From contig JARRNT010000041.1 of NCBI GenBank assembly GCA_037384645.1, positions 1-64,000 of the forward strand: 64,000 nt of DNA, given 5' to 3'. The DNA comes from RI-92 sp037384645 (lineage in GTDB: Bacteria; Pseudomonadota; Gammaproteobacteria; UBA6429; Thiohalophilaceae). The notes below the pieces were generated by a model that was not told the DNA's origin, searched no databases, and saw only the letters and a list, made by a program, of their open reading frames with translations. Below, piece after piece: positions 27,174-36,581 of the stretch (within the stretch, counting starts at the first letter, position 1; each line of letters opens with the position of its first letter). A program made the position numbers and the translations under genes.

Positions 27174-29053
27174 TTCGTCACCTCTTTTTGTTCAGCCTCG
27201 GCCAGTAACAGGGCCGCATTGATCAAACCGGTATGACTGAATGCCTGGGGGAAATTACCCAGGGCCATACCATTTTCCGGGTCGGCCTCCTCGGCATAGA
27301 GGTCAAGGTCGTTTGCATAGCCCAGCAGTGTTTCAAATCGTTCACGTGCCGCATCGATTTCACCCGCCAGAACCAGGTACTCAACTGCCCAGAAACTCGT
27401 AATCAGAAATGCGCCTTCCCCTGGGGGTAAAAAGTCATCGAATCCTTCCGGGAAACGCATTAACAATGCACCCGCACCCAACACCTTCTGGATGCGATCG
27501 TAGGTTGCCCGCATCCTGGGGTCGGTGGCATCAATAAACCCGTGTCTGGCCAGTAACAGAATACTCGCATCCACTTCATTACAATCTGCAGCGGTCATAA
27601 ACGTCCCGCTTTCAGTATCGAAGCAACGGGTTTCAATAAATTCAGCGATCGCATCACGTTCAGCTTCGATCTTTTGCATATCAACATGCACAATACCGGT
27701 TTTGGCCATTACCAGCAGTCGATCCAGGCCAACCCAGCACATGAGTTTTGAATGTGTATAGTGGCGTGGCGCATCTCTCGCCTCCCAGATACCCTGATCG
27801 GGCTTGCGCCAGAATTCGCAAATCATCCTGCCGAAACCTTTTAGCAGCCGCGCTTCAGAGCGATCCAGTTTGCCACCTCGCAACACGTACTCGTAGGCCG
27901 AAGCAATGACCTCACCGTATACATCAAGCTGGTGCTGTTCACCGGCTGCGTTGCCAAGGCGAATAGGAAGAGATTGCCGATAGCCTTCCAGCCCCCTGAA
28001 TTCGCGCTCGTGTAAATGGGTTTCACCATACACATCATATGCGACACGTAATTTCGGCCATGTGCGTCGTGTCGCGTGCAGCATCCAGCCCAGGAATGCC
28101 TCACCCTCTGCAATAAATCCCAGATCGATAAACGAAGTCAGTGTTAACGCAGCATCCCTTATCCAGCAATAGCGGTAATCCCAGTTCCTTACTCCACCTA
28201 TTTTCCCCGGGAGCGAGCTACTGGGCCCGGCTATCAGGGCACCCGACAAACCATAGGTAAGTAATTTCAGTGTCAGGATGCTTCTTTCAATATGTTCATG
28301 GTATGCCCCCTGGTAGCTCATCTGCTGAAGCCAGCTCCGCCACCAGTCCACTGTTGCCTGCTGACGCTTTTGACTCTCACTGCCCAGCGGTGTAAGCACA
28401 TTGATATTATGCCGGGTGTAATTAAGTGAAAAATCAAACCGGTCGCCGGCAGCTACCGTCACTTCACCCCGTAACATATCATCACCATTTTTATGCAGCG
28501 GGATGGCGCTTCTCAGGTAAACCTCCTGGTTACCGAACTTGCAGGCCCAGCCCAGGCGACCTCGCTCCCTGATATGGATTCGTTTTTGTCCATAGGACGG
28601 ACGCGGCTGAAACTCCAGCTGCAGATCAACATGACCCGATATACCCTCTATCGTACGCAGTAACTCCCGTTGCGGTTGCAACTGAGATGTAAATTTTGTA
28701 TCGGTCAGGATCGGCACACAATCAATCAATCTAATCTCGCCCGAATTAGTGCGAAATATACTCTCCAGGACATTACTACCTGAAATATAACGACGACTGA
28801 CTGTATAGGCCTGAGCAGGGCGTAAACTAAAATAGCCGCCACGTTGACGATCAAGAATTGCGGCAAAGATACTATCTCCGGAAAAATGCGGCAGGCACAG
28901 CCACTCAACAGCCCCATCACGACTAATCAGGGCCGCGATCCGGCAGTCTCCAATCAAGGCATAGTCGCTTATCGCCGGATATTCTTCCGGCGGGAGTGGT
29001 CCCTCAAACTGTGGCAAACTCCCTGTATTTTCCTGTTTGAATGTACCAGGCAT
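27170..29053 (-). CDS. Glycoside hydrolase family 15 protein (glucoamylase/trehalase-like)
   Basis: Cytoplasmic 627-aa enzyme with the N-terminal beta-sandwich (ISDYALIGDCRIAALISRDGAVEW, seen as YALIGDCRIAAL and SRDGAVEWLCLPHF) and a C-terminal (alpha/alpha)6 barrel (GGVRNWDYRYCWIRDAALTL; LDVYGEVIASAYEYV; EGAFLITSFWAVEYL). No signal peptide. Such bacterial GH15 proteins hydrolyse trehalose or alpha-glucans; the choice cannot be made here. It is translationally coupled to the small membrane gene downstream, now broken. Confidence 0.88.
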   Translation of the reverse strand: MPGTFKQENTGSLPQFEGPLPPEEYPAISDYALIGDCRIAALISRDGAVEWLCLPHFSGDSIFAAILDRQRGGYFSLRPAQAYTVSRRYISGSNVLESIFRTNSGEIRLIDCVPILTDTKFTSQLQPQRELLRTIEGISGHVDLQLEFQPRPSYGQKRIHIRERGRLGWACKFGNQEVYLRSAIPLHKNGDDMLRGEVTVAAGDRFDFSLNYTRHNINVLTPLGSESQKRQQATVDWWRSWLQQMSYQGAYHEHIERSILTLKLLTYGLSGALIAGPSSSLPGKIGGVRNWDYRYCWIRDAALTLTSFIDLGFIAEGEAFLGWMLHATRRTWPKLRVAYDVYGETHLHEREFRGLEGYRQSLPIRLGNAAGEQHQLDVYGEVIASAYEYVLRGGKLDRSEARLLKGFGRMICEFWRKPDQGIWEARDAPRHYTHSKLMCWVGLDRLLVMAKTGIVHVDMQKIEAERDAIAEFIETRCFDTESGTFMTAADCNEVDASILLLARHGFIDATDPRMRATYDRIQKVLGAGALLMRFPEGFDDFLPPGEGAFLITSFWAVEYLVLAGEIDAARERFETLLGYANDLDLYAEEADPENGMALGNFPQAFSHTGLINAALLLAEAEQKEVTK

Positions 29054-29170
29054 GTTTATCCGTATATTGTTATTTTTATGACAAAAGTGTTTTCTGATAG
29101 TTTCTCCACGTTATTCGAGGATAACACGATATGTCATAAACCACATGGTTACCCCCCGACATTATAGCCA

Positions 29171-30005
29171 TCAGGTGAACAGTTTACGCTGTAATGCCTT
29201 ATAACTTCCGGTTGTGTAATACGGTTTCAGCCAGCTGTCATCCGGCGTGAGAAATGCGGATTTATGCATATCGCTATCGGAACGCGCTGCCAGCCTGTTC
29301 ATGACATCCCGGAAACGAAAATAGTCAAACAGGCGCATAAACTCGCCAAAATAGATATCGGCCACCCATGTATTACCTTTGATGACCAGCATGTTTTCAT
29401 CATTTCGGATTGTTGAGGCATCAGCAAAATCCGGGGCGCGACCGCAGTACCCGACATTTGACTGCCCGTAGATTCCACTTTCAGTGAAGTTTGTCGAACC
29501 CGTCCAGACTTCGATGGATTTGCCATCTTTTAGCAGGATAATAAATTTGTTATGCGACAAATAACTCCTGTCGGCACGGCACCTTATCAGCAACCTGGCC
29601 ATGCCGAACTTGCGGGAACAGGCTTCACTGCAAATCACTCCACGATTGAGATAAACGGCATGTATTCCGTCCTGTTCGTTTTCGGTAGTGACACTCACAC
29701 TCGCCCCAGCATCCTCGCTGAGATTTTTGGAGTGCCTCTCACCGGGACAATGCGGTATACATATTCATTCCCGGGTTTGGCGGTGTAATCACTCCACAGC
29801 AGACTTTATACCGGCGCCTCCCGGTTGCTGACAAGACTGCCTGGAACGGGATGTGGCTCGACGCCCCAAACGTCTTATAACCCGGCAACCAGAACTGTTC
29901 GCCTTAGGTTTTATCCTGCCGGTGAATGGCAAAACCCAGCATGACTACATAGGTGTCGGCAATGGCATGGACTGATAACCCGTTTGCCTGGTTTCGCTTT
30001 CGCAT
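29171..30005 (-). pseudogene. Degraded phospholipase D-like protein gene
   Basis: Pieces of one PLD-superfamily protein can be read across frames. From ATG 30005: SVHAIADTYVVMLGFAIHRQ, DKT, stop TAA (29904-29906), then GEQFWLPGYKTF. In another frame: VEPHPVPGSLVSNREAPV, stop TAA (29806-29808), then LLWSDYTAKPGNEYVYRIV. After a frameshift at the A5 run (29724-29728): VSVTTENEQDGIHAVYLNRG. The longest open part ends at 29171 and keeps a PLD motif (HNKFIILLKDGKSIEVWTGS, one H-K-D copy). At least two stops and two frameshifts make it non-functional. Confidence 0.75.
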
Positions 30006-30127
30006 CGATCCTGCCTGATCCTGTATTGTGAACACTGACCACTCTCCAGTGGCATTTTAGCCAGACCGAGTTGCCTGAGCAGTGTGAATCCGCGATACAC
30101 GGAGCTATCTGAGCATCTTAGCTTTGC

Positions 30128-30526
30128 CTAATCCACGCTCGGCGGGATTTCTCCTCGCAGGCATAAATCGAGCTGTGCCCGTATCTGATCCATGCTGAAT
30201 GGCTTTGTCAGATAACCACAGGCACCTGCGCGCAAATTCTTGATAACGGTCCCTGTTTCATCCAGCGCGGTAATGATAATAATGGGTATGTTTTCAAACC
30301 GGGGCTCGGCCCTGATGCGTTTGAGGAAGGTGTGCCCATCCATCACTGGCATATTGAGATCAGTCATAATCAGATTGATCCTCTGCTGCTCCAGCATATC
30401 GATGCCTTCCTGCCCGTTTCTGGCTGTTGCCACGGCAAAGCCTTCCTTTTCCAGGCGCCGTTTAAGAATCTCACGGTTTTCTTCGACGTCATCGATCAGC
30501 AGGATCGTTTTCTTCTCATTATCCAT
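30128..30526 (-). CDS. Single-domain response regulator (CheY-like receiver)
   Basis: 132-aa receiver domain with no output domain. The acidic pair is in LLIDDVEEN (residues 12-13), the phospho-acceptor Asp in MTDLNMPVMDG (about 56), the conserved Thr in IIITALDE and the Lys in YLTKPFS. No histidine kinase or chemotaxis gene is adjacent, so its partner is unknown. It could act as a phosphorelay shuttle or bind a distant target. Confidence 0.92.
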   Translation of the reverse strand: MDNEKKTILLIDDVEENREILKRRLEKEGFAVATARNGQEGIDMLEQQRINLIMTDLNMPVMDGHTFLKRIRAEPRFENIPIIIITALDETGTVIKNLRAGACGYLTKPFSMDQIRAQLDLCLRGEIPPSVD

Positions 30527-30843
30527 GCGTACTTCTGGTGAAATGCGTTGTAAATGTTCTGATTTTATTACCGGACTATCCGGCCGGTATTTCCATAATA
30601 TTATACGTTGTTTTCAGTGCAGACTTTCCTGCGCACCCGGCTCTGTTCTTGTTTTAAGTATATCAGAGCCCTTAATTTTACCCAGTCTAATCTGGCTATT
30701 ATTAGCGCCGCGCATTGGCGGCAAGGCTGTTTTGGGAATCAGTAGCAAGTTTCCGGGAACCTGGCTAGTTCACGTGAGTTAATCAATTCACTCACAACAT
30801 GAGGCGTATGCGGGCTATTTGCCCGCAACAGCTGTAATCACAC
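30527..30843. other. Intergenic region with a small hairpin
   Basis: About 317 bases without a recognisable gene. Near the end, TGCGGGC (30809-30815) and GCCCGCA (30821-30827) form a hairpin just beyond the cytochrome c stop. It lacks a T tract on the minus strand, so its role as terminator is uncertain. Confidence 0.35.
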
Positions 30844-31290
30844 TTATTTATATTTACCCCCCATATCAATGGGTTTCCCCTGAGACAAGGAGGTCAGATA
30901 GGCCACCAGCGCAATCATCGTCTTGCTGTCAAAGTCCGGCGCCTTGCCACCCAGTGCGCCGGCAATGCAGCCGTGTATCTGGGTCGCCAGGGTCATGACC
31001 CGGCCATCATCCTGTTTGTAACGTGGAAACACGGCGGCCGCATTCGACAGGCTGGGACCTGCGTTATGCGAGCCGGGAAGGACAGTCGGTCCAAGCCCGC
31101 CACCGGTATGGCAGCTATCACAGGTCATACCACGTCCACCAAAGGTATCATGTAGAAAAATAGCCTTACCCTTTGCCACGGTTTTAGCCAGTGGACCACT
31201 CATGGCAGCACTGGCCAGCGGGATGTTACAGCCCATGGCCAGGATTGCCGATAGCCACACCAGTTTTCGTATATTCTTTGCAAATTGCAT
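30844..31290 (-). CDS. Periplasmic monoheme c-type cytochrome
   Basis: 148-aa exported protein with a signal peptide (cleavage probably after ASA, about residue 28) and one heme site CDSCH (about residue 56). The sequence KGKAIFLHDTFGGRGMTCDSCH and the C-terminal MIALVAYLTSLSQGKPIDMGG resemble the SoxA/TsdA-like cytochrome class used in thiosulfate metabolism, but a single domain does not fix the function. Two further cysteines are present (signal region, and HGCIAG). GGAGGAAAC directly precedes ATG 31290. Confidence 0.85.
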   Translation of the reverse strand: MQFAKNIRKLVWLSAILAMGCNIPLASAAMSGPLAKTVAKGKAIFLHDTFGGRGMTCDSCHTGGGLGPTVLPGSHNAGPSLSNAAAVFPRYKQDDGRVMTLATQIHGCIAGALGGKAPDFDSKTMIALVAYLTSLSQGKPIDMGGKYK

Positions 31291-31437
31291 TGTTTCCTCC
31301 AATCAGATTATGAGTCAGTAATCCAGCCCGTTCCCTTGACAGACCCTGGCGGGTGACTGACGTTCCCTGTTTTTGTATATGTATACATTCGCTATCGCAT
31401 TATAATGCTGAAACTTTAACCCCGACGGGAGGCAGCC

Positions 31438-32274
31438 ATGCTTAACGAGCTAATGAAAGCCGATGTAGTTAATGTCTATCTGATACCCTGGCTAATCAAG
31501 ATTGTCACGGCCGCACTGGTCTTCATTATCGGTCGCTGGCTGGCTAAACTCCTGGTCCGATTCAGTCGCCGGCTGATGGCGGCCAGCAAGCTCGATCAGA
31601 TGCTGATCGATTTTTTCGGCAACATCGTGTATGCCTTACTGCTGATCATTGTCGTGTTATCGGCGCTGGATCAATTAGGGGTAAAAACCACCTCTGCCCT
31701 TGCGATTCTCGGTGCCGCCGGCCTGGCTATCGGCTTATCCTTGCAACACTCCCTGTCGAATTTTGCCTCGGGCGTGATGCTGATTACCTTTCGGCCGTTT
31801 AAGACAGGCGATTATGTCGAGGCGGGTAACATCAGTGGCATTGTAGAGGTTATCTCCCTGTTCACAACTATTTTACGTACCGGAGACAACCGCGAGGTCA
31901 TCGTACCCAACAGCCATATCTATAGCGCACCCATCACAAACTACTCGGCCCGTGATACCCGCCGTATCGACATGACCTTCAGTATTGGCTATGAGGACAA
32001 CATTAAACTGGCCAAATCCCTGATTGAAACATGCCTCAACGAAGAAGAACGTATCCTGCCTGACCCTGCCCCCACCATCATGGTTATGGAGCTGGCCGCC
32101 AGCAGTGTTGATATCGCAGTCCGGCCCTGGGTAAAAAGCAGTGACTACTGGGTGGTACGTTCGGACCTGCTGGAAAACATCAAGGCCGCGTTTGATGCCA
32201 ACCAGATTTCCATTCCATTCCCGCAACAGGATGTGCATATCAAGGAACTGCCTGCAACCGCGACAGGCAGCTGA
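31438..32274 (+). CDS. Small-conductance mechanosensitive channel (MscS family)
   Basis: 278-aa inner-membrane channel, the size of E. coli MscS. The pore helix is LAILGAAGLAIGLSLQHSL with LSNFASGVMLITFRPFKTGDYV after it, and the vestibule domain contains REVIVPNSHIYSAPITNYS. It relieves turgor on osmotic downshock. GGGAGG precedes the ATG, and a TATAAT at 31401-31406 is a possible -10. It is followed by a hairpin and then the bactofilin gene. Confidence 0.93.
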   Translation: MLNELMKADVVNVYLIPWLIKIVTAALVFIIGRWLAKLLVRFSRRLMAASKLDQMLIDFFGNIVYALLLIIVVLSALDQLGVKTTSALAILGAAGLAIGLSLQHSLSNFASGVMLITFRPFKTGDYVEAGNISGIVEVISLFTTILRTGDNREVIVPNSHIYSAPITNYSARDTRRIDMTFSIGYEDNIKLAKSLIETCLNEEERILPDPAPTIMVMELAASSVDIAVRPWVKSSDYWVVRSDLLENIKAAFDANQISIPFPQQDVHIKELPATATGS

Positions 32275-32314
32275 CCACAAGCTATACAAATTTCATGCCT
32301 TAATTGACAGAAAA

Positions 32315-32342
32315 GCCACTGGCCCATATTGGGCCAGATGGC
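32315..32342 (+). terminator. Hairpin after the MscS gene, possible terminator or attenuator
   Basis: A perfect 8-bp stem CTGGCCCA (32319-32326)/TGGGCCAG (32330-32337) with a TAT loop, extended by GCC/GGC. No T tract follows, so it may be Rho-assisted termination or another RNA structure. Confidence 0.4.
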
Positions 32343-32463
32343 ATGCAACAGTTGTGATGCAGTTCAAGCCATCACACTCAAAGTAATTTCATAATTCTTC
32401 TACTCAGCCATCTGATTACACACAGGTTTTTCTGTGTGCCTAACTGGTTATATGGAGAATGCC

Positions 32464-32976
32464 ATGATTGACATGAAACAGATTAAAGAAAATGTCTCGA
32501 ACCGGATGAAACCCCAGCCACAACAGGAGGCTACGCCTGATTTCACCGTACGCGAGACCAAGCCGGTTGCACCAAGTCGTGACTCCGCTGCCGCAATCGG
32601 GGCATCAATCCGCATAAAAGGTGATGTGACAGGCGATGAAAACCTGATTATCCAGGGTCATGTAGAAGGGACGATCAAGGTTCAGGGACACAATGTCACT
32701 ATCAGCAAATCGGGTAAGGTCAAGGCGAATATCGAGGCCAACCAGATTATTGTCGAGGGTGAGCTGCTCGGCGATATGCTGGGCGAGGAAAAGGTCGTCA
32801 TTCGCGAAACCGGCAATGTACATGGCAATATCGTGGCGCCACGTGTGACGCTGGAAGATGGTGCCCTGTTCAAAGGCAGCATCGAAATGGAACCGCGCAA
32901 CAAGGGCGTCAATGCAGGCAAGCCAGTCACGACACCCCTGCAAGGTGGTGACAGCCCAGACCGCAAGACCGCCTGA
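32464..32976 (+). CDS. Bactofilin
   Basis: 170-aa cytoskeletal polymer protein. The central right-handed beta-helix repeats are visible (IRIKGDVTGDENLIIQGHVE; GTIKVQGHNVTISKSGKV; NIEANQIIVEGELLGDM; GNIVAPRVTLEDGALFKG), flanked by proline-rich tails. Bactofilins assemble at the membrane and position cell-wall or polarity factors. ATG 32464 has GGAG six bases upstream; longer in-frame starts lack this. It lies 38 bases upstream of an unknown gene that may be cotranscribed. Confidence 0.92.
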   Translation: MIDMKQIKENVSNRMKPQPQQEATPDFTVRETKPVAPSRDSAAAIGASIRIKGDVTGDENLIIQGHVEGTIKVQGHNVTISKSGKVKANIEANQIIVEGELLGDMLGEEKVVIRETGNVHGNIVAPRVTLEDGALFKGSIEMEPRNKGVNAGKPVTTPLQGGDSPDRKTA

Positions 32977-33014
32977 AACCGCGTTAGATTGTTAACAGGT
33001 TGTCGGGGAATGCC

Positions 33015-33647
33015 ATGAGAAGCATACCGCTGCAGACTATTAATCAGGGCACTGGACAGGAATCACGCTATCAACTCAATAGCCCACTCCTGTTCGCTGC
33101 CCTGTCCGCACTCAACCCGGAATCGCGGGTCGATATCCTGGACCTGAAACCCGCAGTACCCGAGCACCTGGAGTATTTCGCCGATTTTCATTGCAAACTG
33201 GTTTTACCCGGATGCGACAACCAGCTCCTGCGCGAATGGGACGAGGAGATGCTCGATGCACAGGAGTTGTCCGCTCTATTTGAAAAATACATTACCTTGC
33301 CGACAGGACGGCAAAAGCCCCTGGATGCGATCTTTTTATGGGACTTGCCGAATTATCTGGATAGGGACGTTCTGTCCGGCCTCGTGCAATATCTCCTGCC
33401 CTGGACCGACAGCAGCAGCGTGATACATACCTATATACATACCCGACAAACTATACCGTCCTCTCCCGCCAGTTTTCGTTTGCAGCGTGACAACCGGGTA
33501 CGAGTCGAGATCAATACAGACTGGACGGGCAAGAGCCCAATGTACTATCAGGAATTGTTACACAAGGTATTCAAACCTTTCCGCGTCGAACGTGGCATGT
33601 TGCTGGCCAATGGCATGCAGGAATATATCCTTCGAATAAAGTATTAA
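33015..33647 (+). CDS. Hypothetical protein in a bactofilin operon, methyltransferase-like fold suspected
   Basis: 210-aa soluble protein that I do not recognise. The arrangement SRVDILDLKP followed by PLDAIFLWDLPNYLDRDVL resembles strand-loop elements of class I methyltransferases, but the usual GxGxG glycine loop is absent, so this is only a fold suggestion. No signal peptide or membrane helix. ATG 33015 follows GGGG; an in-frame TTG at 33000 is less likely. The 38-base gap behind bactofilin suggests a shared transcript. Confidence 0.7.
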   Translation: MRSIPLQTINQGTGQESRYQLNSPLLFAALSALNPESRVDILDLKPAVPEHLEYFADFHCKLVLPGCDNQLLREWDEEMLDAQELSALFEKYITLPTGRQKPLDAIFLWDLPNYLDRDVLSGLVQYLLPWTDSSSVIHTYIHTRQTIPSSPASFRLQRDNRVRVEINTDWTGKSPMYYQELLHKVFKPFRVERGMLLANGMQEYILRIKY

Positions 33648-33968
33648 CCTTGCACGCACCTGCAGGTGAAGTCTCGAAAGCAATCCACAAATTATTCGGC
33701 TGTGTGATTACAGCTTCACGTAACTCGAAAAAATTAATTTCCCAAATATTCTAATATTCGAATAAAGCATTTTCCTCTATTGCAAAAGAGTTCCTAATTA
33801 TTGTTCAGATAACTAGTGATTCTGTTGCTTAACCTCGTAACCAATACTATTCTTGTGTCATCTCTTCAAAATCAAGGGGGCATCAATAAAGCAAAATATA
33901 TTCTGTTTTATACATCAGCAATTCATTTAAATATTTACAAAACAAATAAAGTTAGGGAGGAATTCAAG
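33648..33968. other. AT-rich leader upstream of the secreted rhodanese gene
   Basis: About 320 bases, strikingly AT-rich from 33720 to 33960 compared with neighbours. It begins with a 12-bp palindrome (CACCTGCAGGTG near 33658). No gene is recognised; the region probably carries the promoter and a long 5' leader ending in AGGGAGGAAT. Confidence 0.4.
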
Positions 33969-34781
33969 ATGTATTTAAAAATAAAAATCAGCATCATTCT
34001 GTGTGCGCTGGCCGCTATCGGCTTCTCAACGATCGCATCAGCCGATGGTCTTCCACAGGATGGCAACCGCTACTACAGTCTTCCGCGTGCTTACAAATCC
34101 GAGATCAGTGTGTCCGCCGCCTACCTGGCGATGGAACACAGCAAGGACTACAGCAATGTTTCTGGCGAGCCCAAGCCGGTCTTGATCGATGTACGTTCCG
34201 AGCGTGAATACGCATCCGGCCATCCGGAAGATGCCTACAACGTGCCTTACCCCACCGTCACCGGTATGTTCTATCCTGGAGAAGAAAAGCAGGATCCATA
34301 TAAGTTGTACATGGAGGTCTATCGGATCGTCAAAGGCAGAATGGACACGCCCATCATGACCCTGTGTCGTACTGGGCATCGTAGCGTACTGGCTGGCAAT
34401 ATCCTGGCTGATCCTGCGACATACGGCACAGACGGCACAAACGGCACAGTAGATATGAGGAATCTGCAACCGTTCACCAACGTGCGCAACATCTGGGAAG
34501 GTTTTGTTGGACAACCCAAGTATGCCTTCAAGACATACACGAACCAACTCGAACTCGATCCCACTCTTTGTCCTTCTGGCTGTCAGCTCGACTTGAACAA
34601 TAACGGGGTAATTGATTCGGATAGTGCTGACGTTTACACCCAGACCAAGGACGCTAATCCCGATAAGGATGGCTGGCGCAATTTTGCAGGTCTGCCATGG
34701 AGTACGCAGATTCAGAAGTCGCTGGCCTATGAGCGTAACCCAGCGCTATATACAAATCTTAACCTGACTCCTGTTCAATAA
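33969..34781 (+). CDS. Secreted rhodanese-domain protein with calcium-loop-like segments
   Basis: 270-aa periplasmic protein with a signal peptide (cleavage near ASA-DG, residue 25). A rhodanese domain follows: PVLIDVRSEREYASGHPEDAYN split as LIDVRSEREYASGHPEDA and active-site loop LCRTGHRS with Cys near 133. The C-terminal part carries DLNNNGVID (about 208) and DANPDKDGW (about 228), which resemble EF-hand/dockerin or thrombospondin type 3 calcium loops. It probably moves sulfane sulfur in the periplasm. Strong AGGGAGGA upstream; a bidirectional terminator follows. Confidence 0.85.
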   Translation: MYLKIKISIILCALAAIGFSTIASADGLPQDGNRYYSLPRAYKSEISVSAAYLAMEHSKDYSNVSGEPKPVLIDVRSEREYASGHPEDAYNVPYPTVTGMFYPGEEKQDPYKLYMEVYRIVKGRMDTPIMTLCRTGHRSVLAGNILADPATYGTDGTNGTVDMRNLQPFTNVRNIWEGFVGQPKYAFKTYTNQLELDPTLCPSGCQLDLNNNGVIDSDSADVYTQTKDANPDKDGWRNFAGLPWSTQIQKSLAYERNPALYTNLNLTPVQ

Positions 34782-34835
34782 GCGAGGGATATAGCAATGG
34801 CCTGATAAGGAATTCAGACCATTGCAATATAAACG

Positions 34836-34866
34836 AAAAAGCCCTGTCTAATAAGACAGGGCTTTT
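34836..34866 (+). terminator. Bidirectional intrinsic terminator
   Basis: AAAAAGCCCTGTCT (34836-34849) pairs with AGACAGGGCTTTT (34854-34866) around an AATA loop. T tracts occur on both strands, so it should end the rhodanese transcript (+) and the malate synthase/TRAP transcript (-). Confidence 0.9.
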
Positions 34867-34914
34867 CTGTTGCCGGAACCTTGCCAGGCACCAACCCCCC
34901 GACATAAACCCGTT

Positions 34915-36534
34915 TTACGCAATACCTTCACGCTTGAGTAGCACCTGATAGGCCGGCAAGGTCAGGAACTCGGTAAACTCCCGGTCCAGGCACAGGTGTT
35001 CAAATATATCCCGCGCCTGGGTGAACAGGTCATGATCGAATCGTGTTGGGCCAAGCTCTTCGCGTAGCTGCTGCATCTCCCGGTCCAGGGTCTCACGCAG
35101 TCGCGTCGCGCTCAGTACGCTGTCTCCTATAACGGCCTGGTGATGTAACCACTGCCAGATTTGCGCGCGAGATATCTCGGCGGTGGCGGCATCTTCCATC
35201 AGGTGATAGATCGGTACCGCGCCGTTGCCGCCCAGCCAGGCGGCCAGGTACTGAATACCGACACGTATGCTATAGCGTAAACCTGCATCAGTACGGGTGC
35301 CCCGCGGTATTTCCACCAGGTCCGCTTCGCTGACCTGAACATCCTCGCGCTTACGCTCGATCTGGTTTGCCGATGGCATATGCGTATCGAAGACCTCCTT
35401 TGCCACCGGCACCAGTGCCGGGTGCGCAACCCAGGTCCCGTCGTGGCCGTCCTGTACTTCACGCAGCTTGTCTGCCCTGACTTTATCCAACGCCGCCTGG
35501 TTGGCCTCGGGATCATCCTTGATAGGTATTTGTGCCGCCATCCCGCCCATGGCATGCACGTTACGCCGATGACAGGTCTGGATAACCAGTTGTGAATAGG
35601 CATGCATGAAGGGCTGGGTCATGCTGACCTGCTGGCGGTCAGGTATGACGAATTCAGGCCGGTTACGAAAGCTCTTGATAAAACTGAATATATAATCCCA
35701 GCGTCCGCAAGTAAGGCCGGCGGAGTGCTCACGCAGTTCATACAGGATCTCGTGCAGCTCAAACGCCGCCGGAATGGTTTCAATCAATACCGTTGCCTTG
35801 ATACTGCCAGGAGCAATCCCCAGCACTTGCTGGGCATACAGGAATACATCATTCCACAAACGCGCCTCCAGGTGGCTCTCCATTTTTGGCAAATAAAAAT
35901 AGGGTCCACTACCCAGCTCAAGCAGGGCTTTCGCGTTGTGATAAAAATAAAGTCCGAAATCGAACAGGGCCGCCGGTACCGGTTCACCATCGACCCGCAT
36001 ATGCTGTTCCCACAGATGCCAGCCTCGTGGCCTGACCATCAATACCGCCGGTTTATCCCCCAGCGCATAATGCTTACCACTGTTCGGATCATCGTATTCC
36101 AGCCTGCGCTTCACCGCATCGTGCAGGTTATGTTGCCCAAGCACGAGGTTGGACCAGGTCGGTGTATTGGCATCTTCGAAGTCGGCCATGTAACAACTGG
36201 CGCCGGAATTCAGGGCATTGATTACCATTTTACGCTCGGTCGGCCCGGTGATTTCCACCCGCCGATCCAGCAGGTCCGTCGGGATTGGCGCCACCTGCCA
36301 GTCACTCTCCCGCACTTTCCGTGTCTCTGCTAAAAAATGCAGGTGCTCGCCCCGGTCCAGCTGTTGTTGCCGTGTCTGGCGTGCCGCGAGCCGCTCCCTG
36401 ACCCGCAGCGCGAAGCGCGTCGCCAGGCCTGCGACAAACTGCAGGGCTTCCGCAGTGAGAATGGTCTCCCCTGCCGCACCGAGTTCCAGATGAGGTGGTT
36501 CGATGAGTTCATAGGCTGTTGTATGGCTGTTCAT
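34915..36534 (-). CDS. aceB: Malate synthase A
   Basis: 539-aa cytoplasmic enzyme condensing glyoxylate and acetyl-CoA to malate. Family motifs: FEDANTPTWSNL, VRPRGWHLWEQH, FYLPKMESHLEARLWNDVF, TVLIETIPAAFELHEILYEL (20 residues) and GGMAAQIPIK. Length fits isoform A. It lies 47 bases behind the TRAP large permease on the same strand, and no isocitrate lyase gene is in the window. This suggests glyoxylate may come from a C2 compound imported by the TRAP system, which is inference. AGAGGAAA precedes the ATG. Confidence 0.95.
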   Translation of the reverse strand: MNSHTTAYELIEPPHLELGAAGETILTAEALQFVAGLATRFALRVRERLAARQTRQQQLDRGEHLHFLAETRKVRESDWQVAPIPTDLLDRRVEITGPTERKMVINALNSGASCYMADFEDANTPTWSNLVLGQHNLHDAVKRRLEYDDPNSGKHYALGDKPAVLMVRPRGWHLWEQHMRVDGEPVPAALFDFGLYFYHNAKALLELGSGPYFYLPKMESHLEARLWNDVFLYAQQVLGIAPGSIKATVLIETIPAAFELHEILYELREHSAGLTCGRWDYIFSFIKSFRNRPEFVIPDRQQVSMTQPFMHAYSQLVIQTCHRRNVHAMGGMAAQIPIKDDPEANQAALDKVRADKLREVQDGHDGTWVAHPALVPVAKEVFDTHMPSANQIERKREDVQVSEADLVEIPRGTRTDAGLRYSIRVGIQYLAAWLGGNGAVPIYHLMEDAATAEISRAQIWQWLHHQAVIGDSVLSATRLRETLDREMQQLREELGPTRFDHDLFTQARDIFEHLCLDREFTEFLTLPAYQVLLKREGIA

Positions 36535-36581
36535 ACCGGTTTCCTCTCATCGCTAGCTTATAGCCGGGTTATTTACTCCTT

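Noticed and set aside
31336..31341. TTGACA as a -35 box for the MscS gene
   Set aside because: No -10 at 16-18 bases; the TATAAT at 31401 is 59 bases away.
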